A stretch of 64,000 nt of DNA from an uncultured Pelagibacteraceae bacterium (GTDB lineage Bacteria > Pseudomonadota > Alphaproteobacteria > Pelagibacterales > Pelagibacteraceae): positions 141,458 through 205,457 of the forward strand of contig CACBXQ010000001.1 of assembly GCA_902543245.1 (NCBI GenBank), in the 5' to 3' direction. Positions 12,744 to 21,340 of this stretch are shown piece after piece. The notes below the pieces were generated by a model, which was given only the letters and a program-made list of their open reading frames with translations, did no database searches and was not told the origin of the DNA. A program made the position numbers and the translations under genes. Position 1 is the stretch's first letter; every line of letters begins with the position of its first letter.

Positions 12744-14141
12744 CTATTCTATTTTTATTCCAATAGATCTTTTTTGATTTTGATTATTATATATAGTTAT
12801 AAAAATCGTTTTATCTCCAGATCTAATTACAGAGTTAATATAATTATTCAATTGTCCAACTGTTCTAATTGGTTTTCCATCAGTTTCTATAATTATATTA
12901 CCAACATTTAAATAATCAATTGGGCTTTCAGGTTTTATATCAGTTATAACCAAGCCTTTAGTATTACTAGGTAAATTTCTTTCTCTTAGATCATTTTTAT
13001 TAACAAGCCTTACAGAAATTTTTAACTTTTCAATTTCCGAAATTTTGTTTTCTGTTGGTCTTTCCACTTTGAAATCATCGGATGTTTCAAGTCTACCAAG
13101 TTTAATTTTTTTGATTATTTCTTTCCCGTTTCTCCAAACTATAACTTCAACTACTTTTCCAACTTCTGTTTGAGCAACTATTTTAGGGAGTTCTTTCATT
13201 TCATTAATTGGTGTACCATTAAAATTAATTATAATATCTCCATTTTTAATTCCTGCCTTATCTGATGGACTGTTGTCTGCAACACTTGCAACAAATGCTC
13301 CTTTTGGTTCCTTAAGTTTGGCAGCATCTGCAATTTCTTTACTTACAACTTGAATTCTGACACCCAACCACCCTCTTTTTGTTTCTCCAAACTTAATAAG
13401 TTGATCTATTACTTTTTCAGCTGAATTAGATGGGATTGCAAAACCAATACCAATTGAACCTGATTGACCTAAAATAGCAGTATTAATTCCGATTACCTCT
13501 CCATCCATATTAAATAAAGGTCCACCAGAATTACCCTGATTTATAGAGGCATCAGTTTGTATAAAATCTTCATATCTAGATAAGCCTATATCTCTATTTC
13601 TTGCTGAAATTATTCCAGCTGTAACTGTTCCACCTAATCCAAAAGGGTTTCCAATTGCAATAACCCAATCACCAATTCTAGATTTATCTGAGTCACCAAA
13701 ATCTACAGGTATAAACTTTTCTTCAGAAATAATTTTGAGCACTGCTATATCTGATAAAGGATCAGCTCCTAAAACTTCTGCCTTAAAATCTTTATCACCA
13801 CCAACTCTAACTAGGATGTCATCTGCACCCTTTATAACATGATTATTTGTTATAACTGTACCATTTGAATTTATGATAAACCCTGAACCTAAAGCCATTG
13901 CTTGTCTCTTTTCTGGTGTTCCAAAGTCCTTAAACATATCCTCAAATGGTGAGCCTGGAGGAAACTCAAATGGAAATTGATTTTGTCTAGTGACAACAGT
14001 CTGTGTAGTTGAAATATTTACTACAGAGGGCATTAATTTTTCTGCAAGATCAGCAAAAGAAGAAGGAGTATCTGCTTTTGTTTGAAAATTGAATGCTGAA
14101 AGAGTAATTAATAATAAAAATACTTTTAAATTCTTAAACAT
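12744..14141 (-). CDS. degP: Do-like (DegP/DegQ family) periplasmic serine protease
   Basis: A 465-residue protein with a signal peptide (about residues 1-23). A trypsin-like domain has a complete His101-Asp131-Ser205 triad (NNHVIKGA, LSDIAVLK, GNSGGPLF). Two PDZ domains follow (about 255-345 and 370-460). It degrades or refolds damaged envelope proteins in the periplasm. It sits 18 bp downstream of hflC, an arrangement common in alphaproteobacteria that ties it to membrane protein quality control. Which of DegP, DegQ or DegS it equals cannot be decided from sequence alone. Confidence 0.93.
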   Translation of the reverse strand: MFKNLKVFLLLITLSAFNFQTKADTPSSFADLAEKLMPSVVNISTTQTVVTRQNQFPFEFPPGSPFEDMFKDFGTPEKRQAMALGSGFIINSNGTVITNNHVIKGADDILVRVGGDKDFKAEVLGADPLSDIAVLKIISEEKFIPVDFGDSDKSRIGDWVIAIGNPFGLGGTVTAGIISARNRDIGLSRYEDFIQTDASINQGNSGGPLFNMDGEVIGINTAILGQSGSIGIGFAIPSNSAEKVIDQLIKFGETKRGWLGVRIQVVSKEIADAAKLKEPKGAFVASVADNSPSDKAGIKNGDIIINFNGTPINEMKELPKIVAQTEVGKVVEVIVWRNGKEIIKKIKLGRLETSDDFKVERPTENKISEIEKLKISVRLVNKNDLRERNLPSNTKGLVITDIKPESPIDYLNVGNIIIETDGKPIRTVGQLNNYINSVIRSGDKTIFITIYNNQNQKRSIGIKIE

Positions 14142-14159
14142 AGTCAGTTTAACTCTAAA

Positions 14160-15023
14160 TTATTGAGTCTTAGCTTCTATATTACCAAAAAATTTAAAAA
14201 ATTCACTATCTGGAGATAATATCAAAGAAGTGTCACCTCCGATTAAAGCTTTTTCGTAAGCTTGCATTGCTCTGTAAAATGCAAAAAATTCAGGATCTCT
14301 TCCAAAAGCGTCGGCAAAGATTTTGTTTCTTAAGCCGTCACCTTCACCTTTCATTATTTCTGATTGTTTCTCAGCATCTGCCAGAATAACTGTTACTTCT
14401 TTATCAGCAGTTGATGTAATGGTTATTGCCATTTCTGCTCCTTTTGCTCTAAATTCTTTAGCTTCTCTCTCTCTTTCGGTTTGCATTCTTCTAAAGATTG
14501 CATCACTATTAGCTTGTGGTAAATCTGCTCTCTTTATTCTCACATCAACAATTTTTATTCCAAAATTTTCAGCCTCATTATTTACACCATCTTGGATCAG
14601 TGACATTTGTTTTGTTCTGTCTTCAGATAACAATGTCTGTAACCTTTGTTGTCCTAAAACATTTCTTATTCTAGAGTTAATGATCGTTGATAAACGGGAT
14701 CTTGCAACCCTTTCATTTCCAACAGATATATAAAATTTTAGCGGATCAACAATTTTAAATCTTGCAAAAGCATCTACAATCAATCTTTTTTGATCTGAAG
14801 CTATAACTTCTTCTGGTGGTGTATCCAAATTTAATATTCTTTTATCTAAAAAAACAACATTTTGTATAAAAGGAATTTTAAAGTTTAGACCTGGTTCAAG
14901 TATAATTCGTTTTGGGTCACCAAATTGTAGAACAATAGCTTGGTTTACTTCTTTAACTATAAACACTGAAAAAAAGACTAAAGCTCCGATAATTGCTGCT
15001 ATTGGTAAAATAATTTTTTTCAT
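14160..15023 (-). CDS. hflC: HflC, SPFH-domain regulator of the FtsH protease
   Basis: A 287-residue protein with an N-terminal membrane anchor (about 5-25) and a band-7/SPFH domain opening with VNQAIVLQFGDPKRI. A long charged helix follows (RAKGAEMAITITSTADKE). HflC and HflK form a periplasm-facing cage around FtsH. The start codon overlaps the hflK stop (TAATG). Confidence 0.96.
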   Translation of the reverse strand: MKKIILPIAAIIGALVFFSVFIVKEVNQAIVLQFGDPKRIILEPGLNFKIPFIQNVVFLDKRILNLDTPPEEVIASDQKRLIVDAFARFKIVDPLKFYISVGNERVARSRLSTIINSRIRNVLGQQRLQTLLSEDRTKQMSLIQDGVNNEAENFGIKIVDVRIKRADLPQANSDAIFRRMQTEREREAKEFRAKGAEMAITITSTADKEVTVILADAEKQSEIMKGEGDGLRNKIFADAFGRDPEFFAFYRAMQAYEKALIGGDTSLILSPDSEFFKFFGNIEAKTQ

Positions 15024-16129
15024 TAATTGCTACTTTTTTTTGTTAATTCTGGTAAAGGCAGATAAGGTACTACGCCAGAACCTGAGTTTTTATCTATAAT
15101 AACTTTGTCTATATCAGCTAAAACTTTTTCCATAGTTTCTAAATACATTCTTTCTTGAGTAACTTCTTTAGCATTAGCATATTCATTATAAATCGATACA
15201 AACCTGCTTGCTTCACCTTCAGCTTTTGCAACAACCTCTTTTTTATAAGCTTCTGCTGCCTGTAAAATTTTTTGTGCTTCACCCCTTGCTCTAGGTATAA
15301 CGTCATTTCTGTATGCTTCAGCTTCATTTTTAGATCTTTCCATGTCAGCTCTAGCGGCCTGTACATCTCTAAACGCATCAATAACTTGATCTGGTGGGTC
15401 TGCTTTTTGGGTTTGTACTTGAGTTATTTGAATTCCACTTTCATACTCATCCAATATCTCTTGAATAATATCTTGAGTATCTGTCTCAATTACAGACCTT
15501 CCCTCAGTTAAAATTGGTTGGATATCACTTCTTGCAATTACTTCTCTCATAGCAGTTTCAGCAGCTGCTTTAACTGTACCCTCTGGGTCTTGAATTTTAA
15601 ATAAAAATTTTCCAGCATCTTTAATTACCCAAAAAACAGAAAAATCAATGTTCACTATATTTTCGTCACCAGTTAACATTAAACTTTCTTCAGGCACATC
15701 CGCTACTCCTCCTGATGAAAATCCTGAGTCTCTTTCAGATCTAAAACCAATATCCATTCTATTAACTTTTGTAACTTTTGGAGTTTTGACGCTTTCTATT
15801 GGAGTAGGAAAATGATAATTTAAACCTGGTTGAGTTGTTTTTATGAATTTACCAAATCTCATTACTACTCCTTGCTCATCTGGTAAAACTCTATATAGCC
15901 CGCTCGCTACCCAAATTAAAACCAAAATAAGAATACCTAATATAATCGGTTTTTTGCTACCTGTAGAACCAGATCCACCTGGAAAAAATCGATTAATAGT
16001 TGATTGTATTTTTCTTATAACCTCATCAATATCTGGTGGCTTTGGACCTCTTCTTCCTGATCCATTTCCATTTCCACCTGGTGGAGTGCCCCACGGGCTT
16101 CCTCCTCTTCCTCTAAAATCATCAACCAT
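15023..16129 (-). CDS. hflK: HflK, SPFH-domain regulator of the FtsH protease
   Basis: A 368-residue protein whose cytoplasmic N-terminus is rich in glycine and proline (about residues 1-35), as is usual for HflK. One membrane segment (about 62-80) and a band-7 domain starting YRVLPDEQGVVMRFGKF follow. The C-terminal helix contains repeated EGEA/AEAY elements. It is the first gene of the hflK-hflC-protease unit, divergent from mrp. Confidence 0.96.
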   Translation of the reverse strand: MVDDFRGRGGSPWGTPPGGNGNGSGRRGPKPPDIDEVIRKIQSTINRFFPGGSGSTGSKKPIILGILILVLIWVASGLYRVLPDEQGVVMRFGKFIKTTQPGLNYHFPTPIESVKTPKVTKVNRMDIGFRSERDSGFSSGGVADVPEESLMLTGDENIVNIDFSVFWVIKDAGKFLFKIQDPEGTVKAAAETAMREVIARSDIQPILTEGRSVIETDTQDIIQEILDEYESGIQITQVQTQKADPPDQVIDAFRDVQAARADMERSKNEAEAYRNDVIPRARGEAQKILQAAEAYKKEVVAKAEGEASRFVSIYNEYANAKEVTQERMYLETMEKVLADIDKVIIDKNSGSGVVPYLPLPELTKKSSN

Positions 16130-16136
16130 GACAATC

Positions 16137-16164
16137 TATATAGTGTCTTTCTATTGAAAAACAA
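16137..16164 (-). promoter_or_regulatory. Candidate promoter for the hflK-hflC-protease unit
   Basis: On the minus strand TTGTTT (16159-16164) lies 16 bases from TATATA (16137-16142), which is 7 bases before the hflK ATG. It lies in the 82-bp gap divergent to mrp. The match is reasonable but the leader would be very short. A heat-shock-type promoter cannot be excluded. Confidence 0.3.
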
Positions 16165-16211
16165 GTTAAGTTAGGCATTTAAAGCCCAATAATAATGGAC
16201 TTAATGAAGCA

Positions 16212-17003
16212 ATGGATCAAAAAACTAATAAAAAAACCTTTGTAAAAAACCCAATAAATGGCACAAAATTTACTATAGCCATATCTAGTGCAAAAGGCGG
16301 GGTTGGCAAATCCACTTTTGCTACTAATTTAGCTTTAGCTCTTAAAAAAATTTCTTGTAATGTTGGTTTATTGGATGCCGATATTTATGGACCCTCGCTT
16401 CCTAAATTATTTAATATAAGTGAAAAACCAGAAAGTAACGGGCAAACTTTAATTCCGATAATAAAGTATGGAATACAATGTATGTCAATAGGATTTTTAA
16501 CTGACGAACAGACACCAATGATTTGGCGTGGACCAATGGTGACGAGTGCAATTAAAACTTTTACTCAAAAAGTAAAATGGGACAAATTAGATTTTATTAT
16601 AGTAGATATGCCACCAGGTACAGGTGATACTCAATTAACATTTGCTCAAGAAATAAGTGTTGATGGTGCAATTATTATATCAACACCTCAAGAAATTGCT
16701 CTTCAAGATGTAAAAAGAGGAATCAAAATGTTTGATAAATTAAAAGTAAATATTATAGGATTAGTGGATAATATGAGTTATTTTATTGGAGATGATGGTA
16801 AAAAATACCCTATATTTGGTGAGGGAGGAGTTCGAAAAACAGCTGAGGAATTTGGTAAAGAATTTTTAGGAGAAATTCCAATAAATTCTAAAGTTGGTAA
16901 AAGTGGAGACTCTGGCAAACCAATTGTTGAAGACATGCCTGATCACGAAATTTCTAAAATTTATTTAGATTTTGCAAAAAAAATTAAATCAACTTATCTT
17001 TAA
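16212..17003 (+). CDS. mrp: Mrp/ApbC-family P-loop ATPase, iron-sulfur cluster carrier
   Basis: A 263-residue ParA-type ATPase with the deviant Walker A motif AKGGVGKST at residues 27-35, [10 protein letters not shown], and [10 protein letters not shown]. It is a short form without the N-terminal MIP18-like domain. The loop after NMSYFI reads GDDG instead of a CxxC pair, so the bridging cysteines seen in Escherichia coli Mrp are absent. Several alphaproteobacterial homologues also lack them. It is the only plus-strand gene here, divergent from hflK, and its 3' end overlaps the convergent thyX by 20 bp. Confidence 0.92.
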   Translation: MDQKTNKKTFVKNPINGTKFTIAISSAKGGVGKSTFATNLALALKKISCNVGLLDADIYGPSLPKLFNISEKPESNGQTLIPIIKYGIQCMSIGFLTDEQTPMIWRGPMVTSAIKTFTQKVKWDKLDFIIVDMPPGTGDTQLTFAQEISVDGAIIISTPQEIALQDVKRGIKMFDKLKVNIIGLVDNMSYFIGDDGKKYPIFGEGGVRKTAEEFGKEFLGEIPINSKVGKSGDSGKPIVEDMPDHEISKIYLDFAKKIKSTYL

Positions 17004-17931
17004 GATCAAAAGCTAACATTAATTCATTCCATTCCCTCTTAGAGAGTCCAGAATTATCTATATTGACGTCTTCACCTTTTATTAATTTTTGAATTATTAC
17101 TTTTCCTTTAGCAGACACTTCTGTACCTCCAACTCTATAATCCATAAATGCTTCATAAGTAATAGGCACCCATCTTTTAAGAGTATCCAACATTATATCT
17201 GCGAATACTCTTATTTCATATTGTGCATGACTATCTGCTCTGAGTCTTAAAAAGTTCATTAGATTTAACAAATCAGTTTTCCAATACCACTGAGTATAAG
17301 TATTAAGAGTTAAATTCATTCTTGCAAGCTCTCTAGCTAATCCCTTTTTATTTTCATCAATTGTTGATCCATCATATCTTTGATTTAACATTGTCTCATA
17401 ATTATTATAAGTTTGTTCTGCATCATTTTTTAACAATTCTAAAACTTCTTTTGCTTGTTTGTCGTCTAAAATATCGCCTCTTCCTTGCCTGTTACTAGAA
17501 GATTGTGCAGCTAAGTTTTCAGCAGTTGGAAGGTAAAATTCTTTATCTAAAATAGAATATCTTGCTGAATATTCGTTTACATTTGCAGTTCTATGTCTTA
17601 TCCATTGTCTGGCAATAAAAATTGGTAATTTTATGTGATACTTAATTTCACACATCTCAAAAGGTGTACTATGCCAATGTCTCATTAAATATTTTATTAA
17701 TCCGCTATCTGATGAAACTTGTTTTGTACCTTTTCCATACGAAACTCTTGCTGATTGAACAATTGAGGAATCATCTCCCATATAATCTATGACTCTTACG
17801 AATCCGTGATCCAATGCTGGCATTGCCTCAAAAAGAATGCTTTCAAGCTCTGGAACTGTTACTCTTTTTGTCTTATTTTGTTGAGTTTGTTGATCTCTAA
17901 TTTCTTTTATTTGTTCTTTTGTTAATTTCAT
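16984..17931 (-). CDS. thyX: Flavin-dependent thymidylate synthase ThyX
   Basis: The 315-residue product carries the ThyX signature ([15 protein letters not shown]) and methylates dUMP to dTMP using methylene-tetrahydrofolate and FAD. The frame is open up to 18054, but the true start is taken as the ATG at 17931 (MKLTKEQ). The upstream extension is the antisense of the tmRNA acceptor piece and does not resemble protein. The gene converges with mrp, with a 20-bp overlap, and diverges from ssrA. Slightly long for ThyX, because of an extended N-terminus. Confidence 0.95.
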   Translation of the reverse strand: MKLTKEQIKEIRDQQTQQNKTKRVTVPELESILFEAMPALDHGFVRVIDYMGDDSSIVQSARVSYGKGTKQVSSDSGLIKYLMRHWHSTPFEMCEIKYHIKLPIFIARQWIRHRTANVNEYSARYSILDKEFYLPTAENLAAQSSSNRQGRGDILDDKQAKEVLELLKNDAEQTYNNYETMLNQRYDGSTIDENKKGLARELARMNLTLNTYTQWYWKTDLLNLMNFLRLRADSHAQYEIRVFADIMLDTLKRWVPITYEAFMDYRVGGTEVSAKGKVIIQKLIKGEDVNIDNSGLSKREWNELMLAFDLKDKLI

Positions 17932-17939
17932 GAATTTTA

Positions 17940-17967
17940 TTGAATCTATTATTATTGCTTTTATATT
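17940..17967 (+). promoter_or_regulatory. Candidate sigma70 promoter of ssrA
   Basis: TTGAAT (17940-17945) and TATATT (17962-17967) are separated by 16 bases. They end 5 bases before the first hairpin assigned to the tmRNA precursor. The position is right for transcription starting near 17972-17974. It also lies within the 40 bp upstream of the divergent thyX start. Confidence 0.45.
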
Positions 17968-17971
17968 AATA

Positions 17972-18231
17972 GAGTTGGTTTTCCAACTATGACGATAAAC
18001 GAATTTCGTAATAAACATTGCGGACGTGGGGGCAGTACCCACCACCTCCACCATTAATACAACTTATGGGGGTGAAATAGAATCGACGAGTGTCTAAAGG
18101 CTGTTCTTTCGTTCGGTATTGTTCCGCCGTAATGGGCTATTTTATAATTGCAAATAATAAATTTGCTCTTGCAGCTTAATTAGTTTCTAATTGAGTTACG
18201 GGGTTTGGGGCACCTGGCAACAGAACGCCCC
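17972..18231 (+). ncRNA. ssrA: tmRNA, circularly permuted two-piece form
   Basis: The order acceptor piece, short spacer, coding piece marks the alphaproteobacterial two-piece tmRNA. The acceptor piece has a hairpin (17973-17988), a five-pair T-stem (18026-18030 with 18038-18042) closing a seven-base loop, the acceptor 3' strand (18043-18049) and an encoded ACCA (18050-18053). A 14-base spacer follows (18054-18067). The coding piece begins with GGGGGTG (18068-18074), which pairs over all seven positions with the acceptor 3' strand (one G-U pair), then the D-loop-like GAATCGACGAG. The tag frame at 18150-18179 encodes ANNKFALAA and a TAA stop. A GGGGC/GCCCC stem (18207-18211 with 18227-18231) ends the molecule. 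Together with SmpB it rescues stalled ribosomes. The outer 5' end is approximate. Confidence 0.93.
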
Positions 18232-18254
18232 TTAAATTTTGGTAAATAAAATAT

Positions 18255-18941
18255 ATGAATGAAAAGGGAATATACTGGAATAAGATCCCAATTCTTGAAA
18301 AACTTTTTTTAAAAATTCTTAAATTAAATCGAGAAGAGTTGCACCAAATATTTTTAAAAAAAATAAATTATAATAATAATATGTCGATATTAGACATTGG
18401 CACTGCTAATACATTAAATAAAAATCATAATATTATATTAAGTAAAACGAAAAAAAATAAATACTTATGTTGTCTGACTAATCAAACCTTGAGTAAAGAA
18501 TTAATTAAAAAATACCCACAAATTAAGAAAGTCTTAAAAGGTGATGGTAGAAATATTAAACTAAAAAATAACTCATTTGATATAGTTTATTCATCGGCAA
18601 CTCTTGAACATGTAGGCTCACTTAAAAACCAAATTAAATTTGTCAATGAATGCTACAGAGTTTCAAAGAGATTTATATTTATAACAACCCCTAATAGATT
18701 TTATCCAATAGATTTTCATACTAAAATACCTTTTATCCATTGGTTGCCGAAAAAAATACATAGAAATATTTTGTTAATTTTAAATATGAAATTTTATTCA
18801 AAAGAGAGAAATTTAAATCTACTTGGTGTAAATGATATCAAGCAAATATTAAATGATTCCAGTATTGCAAAATATAAGATTATAAAAAAAAAATTTCTTT
18901 TTTTTACTTCAAATATTATTATTTTTATTGAAAAAAACTAA
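18255..18941 (+). CDS. Class I SAM-dependent methyltransferase
   Basis: A 228-residue protein with a Rossmann-like methyltransferase core. Motif I is degenerate (ILDIGTANT, about 46-54), an acidic post-I region follows, and SFDIVYSSATLEHVGSL is the Methyltransf_11-type motif at about 109-125. The target is unknown. It is very Lys/Asn/Ile rich, like the glycan-island methyltransferases to the right and unlike its housekeeping neighbours. It lies 23 bp downstream of the tmRNA, and its 3' end overlaps the convergent transaldolase-like gene by 4 bp. Confidence 0.8.
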   Translation: MNEKGIYWNKIPILEKLFLKILKLNREELHQIFLKKINYNNNMSILDIGTANTLNKNHNIILSKTKKNKYLCCLTNQTLSKELIKKYPQIKKVLKGDGRNIKLKNNSFDIVYSSATLEHVGSLKNQIKFVNECYRVSKRFIFITTPNRFYPIDFHTKIPFIHWLPKKIHRNILLILNMKFYSKERNLNLLGVNDIKQILNDSSIAKYKIIKKKFLFFTSNIIIFIEKN

Positions 18942-19633
18942 ATTTTAAATTTAGATTTTTCTGCATCTCTTAAAAATGTTTTAACTGTACCAGATGTTAG
19001 TTCATTAAAAGAGCTTCCAAAATTTTCAATTTTTTTAATAATTGATGGTGGAACAGTAATAATGTTGCACCCTAATTGACTTGCTTGAGTAAAATTATAC
19101 GGTTCTCTTGTGCTAGCCCACAGAATGCTTACATTCTTAAATTTTTTAGATAGCCTTAAACTTTTTTTAAATATTGGAATTGGATCCTTGCCAACATCTG
19201 CCATTCTTCCTGCAAAAATAGATATTATAACAGGTGTGCTATTTTCTATGCAGCTTAAAATTTTTTTTGTTTGGGAGCCAGAATAAACTGCAGTAATATT
19301 TAATTTTATTTTTTCTTTATTTAATTCCTTTATTATTTTACCTAAAAATATACCTTTTGAATTTACAACTGGAATTTTTACAAATACATTTTTTCCAAGA
19401 TCATTTAGTATAAAAGCCTGTTTTTTAATATTTTTCAAATCATCCGCAAAAACCTCTAGTGAAACTGGTTTTTTTTGACAAATTGATAATATTTTTTTTG
19501 AATATGATATATAGTTCTTAGCTCCAGCCTTTCTCATTAAAGATGGATTTGTTGTAAATCCCTTCACAATTTTTTTTTTATTAAATTCTTTAATTTTATC
19601 TAAATCAGCTATATCACAAAATATCTTAGTCAA
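18938..19633 (-). CDS. Transaldolase / fructose-6-phosphate aldolase-like protein
   Basis: A 231-residue single-domain TIM barrel of the small transaldolase family. It has GFTTNPSLMRKAG near the N-terminus and the Schiff-base lysine region VFVKIPVV at about 83-90. WASTREP and a late TVPP motif match the family. It may act in the non-oxidative pentose phosphate pathway or as an aldolase. The family often mixes these activities. The start codon is TTG at 19633, 2 bp after the pntB stop; no earlier ATG exists in frame. Confidence 0.82.
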   Translation of the reverse strand: MTKIFCDIADLDKIKEFNKKKIVKGFTTNPSLMRKAGAKNYISYSKKILSICQKKPVSLEVFADDLKNIKKQAFILNDLGKNVFVKIPVVNSKGIFLGKIIKELNKEKIKLNITAVYSGSQTKKILSCIENSTPVIISIFAGRMADVGKDPIPIFKKSLRLSKKFKNVSILWASTREPYNFTQASQLGCNIITVPPSIIKKIENFGSSFNELTSGTVKTFLRDAEKSKFKI

Positions 19634-19635
19634 TC

Positions 19636-21030
19636 TTATAAGCTTTTAATTATATCTTCTGTCATTTTTTTTGCATCAGCAAATAGCATTAACGTATTAT
19701 CTCTATAAAATAAATCATTATCAATGCCTGCATAGCCAGGTGATAAGCTTCTTTTTACAAATAGAACTGACTTACTTTTTTCAACGTCTAAAATTGGCAT
19801 ACCATAAATTGGGCTTTGAGGATCCGTTTTTGCAACGGGATTTGTAACATCATTAGCTCCTATAACATAAGCAACATCACAATTTGCAAAGTCATTATTA
19901 ATTTCCTCTAATTCAAATACTTCATCATATGGAACATTAGCTTCGGCTAATAATACATTCATGTGTCCTGGCATTCTTCCAGCTACTGGATGAATTGCAT
20001 AGGTTACTTTAACTCCATTTTTTTTTAAAGCATCAACCATTTCTCTTAAAGCATGTTGTGCCTGTGCAACTGCCATACCGTATCCAGGAACAATTATTAC
20101 TGATGAAGCATTTTTCATTAAAAAAGCAGCATCATCTGCATTTCCATTCTTCACTGGTTTTTGCTCTTTTGATCTATCTGATTGTGCTTGATCAGTTGCT
20201 CCCCATCCACCTAGAATAACATTAAAAAACGATCTATTCATGCCTTTACACATTATATAAGATAAAATAGCTCCTGAAGAACCAACTAAAGCTCCAGTAA
20301 TAATTAGCGCAGTATTTTCAAGAGTAAATCCAATACCTGCAGCAGCCCATCCAGAATAAGAGTTTAACATTGATATAACTACTGGCATATCTGCACCTCC
20401 TATTGGGATGATAAGCAGGATACCTAATAAAAATGAAATTATAATTACTGTCCAAAACCAAGTGTCAACCTGAGTATTACATAAATAAAAAATTAGGCCT
20501 ATTAAAGTCAGTCCTAAAAATAGATTTAAATAATGTTGTCCAAGAAATGTTATTGGGGAACCAGACATAATTCCTCTTAACTTTAAAAAAGCAATTATAG
20601 AACCTGTAAATGTTATTGCTCCAATAGCTGCTCCAAGAGACATCTCTATTAAACTTGCTATTTTAATATTACCAGGTGTACCCAGATTAAAGACTTCAGG
20701 ATTTAAAAAAGCAGAAATAGCCACAAAAACAGCCGCAAGACCAACCAAACTATGAAATCCAGCAACTAATTCTGGCATTGCGGTCATGGGTATTTTAAAT
20801 GCGATAAAAGCTCCTATAGATCCACCAACTAATAAGAAAACAATTAAATAAAGGAAGCCAGTAGAAAAATTGCCCGCGGATATAATAGTGACCCCTATAG
20901 CAATTGCCATACCCATGATTCCAAATAAATTTCCCTGCCTTGAAGTTTCAGGAGACGACAAACCTCTTAATGCTAGAATAAATAGTACTCCAGAAATCAA
21001 ATAAAATATTGCTAATATATTTGCTGACAT
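19636..21030 (-). CDS. pntB: NAD(P) transhydrogenase subunit beta
   Basis: A 464-residue protein with an N-terminal membrane domain of about eight or nine segments (residues 1-260). The C-terminal NADP(H)-binding domain III has VPGYGMAVAQAQHAL and DVAYVIGANDVTNP. The complex couples proton entry to reduction of NADP by NADH. It is the last gene of pntA-pntAB-pntB, each 2 bp apart. The C-terminus contains SPGYAGIDNDLFY as expected. Confidence 0.97.
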   Translation of the reverse strand: MSANILAIFYLISGVLFILALRGLSSPETSRQGNLFGIMGMAIAIGVTIISAGNFSTGFLYLIVFLLVGGSIGAFIAFKIPMTAMPELVAGFHSLVGLAAVFVAISAFLNPEVFNLGTPGNIKIASLIEMSLGAAIGAITFTGSIIAFLKLRGIMSGSPITFLGQHYLNLFLGLTLIGLIFYLCNTQVDTWFWTVIIISFLLGILLIIPIGGADMPVVISMLNSYSGWAAAGIGFTLENTALIITGALVGSSGAILSYIMCKGMNRSFFNVILGGWGATDQAQSDRSKEQKPVKNGNADDAAFLMKNASSVIIVPGYGMAVAQAQHALREMVDALKKNGVKVTYAIHPVAGRMPGHMNVLLAEANVPYDEVFELEEINNDFANCDVAYVIGANDVTNPVAKTDPQSPIYGMPILDVEKSKSVLFVKRSLSPGYAGIDNDLFYRDNTLMLFADAKKMTEDIIKSL

Positions 21031-21032
21031 TT

Positions 21033-21338
21033 TTATTTATCTTTCTTCTTTTTTTTATACATAGCTAACATTCTTTGGGTAACCAAAAATCCACCAAAAA
21101 TATTAACAGCCGCTAATATTATCGCTAAATAACCAAAAATATTGGCTGTATCAAAAATGTTACCACCTTCTGCTAAAGCGGCAATGATAGCACCAACTAT
21201 TATAACTGATGATATTGCGTTAGTTACTGACATTAATGGAGTGTGCAAAGATGGAGTTACACTCCATACAACATAATAACCTATGAATATTGAAAGTATA
21301 AAAATACTTAATCTGAATACAAAAGGATCTATTTCCAT
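21033..21338 (-). CDS. pntAB: NAD(P) transhydrogenase subunit alpha 2 (membrane part)
   Basis: A 101-residue membrane protein with about three segments. It is equivalent to the C-terminal membrane part of fused PntA, including FGGFLVTQRMLAMYKKK at its end. Separate alpha-1 and alpha-2 subunits are usual in alphaproteobacteria such as Rhodospirillum rubrum. It lies between pntA and pntB with 2-bp gaps. Confidence 0.95.
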   Translation of the reverse strand: MEIDPFVFRLSIFILSIFIGYYVVWSVTPSLHTPLMSVTNAISSVIIVGAIIAALAEGGNIFDTANIFGYLAIILAAVNIFGGFLVTQRMLAMYKKKKKDK

Positions 21339-21340
21339 AT

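Noticed and set aside
15139..15381. Short minus-strand frame within hflK
   Set aside because: It lies in another frame of a well-supported SPFH gene and has no family features.
16740..16800. Defective Mrp because of the missing CxxC pair
   Set aside because: The frame is intact and other alphaproteobacterial Mrp proteins also lack the pair, so this is a lineage trait and not damage.
17973..17988. Intrinsic terminator for a neighbouring gene
   Set aside because: The AGTTGG-TTTT-CCAACT hairpin lies upstream of both thyX (minus) and the tmRNA coding piece, has no following T-run in a useful direction, and fits as part of the tmRNA acceptor piece.
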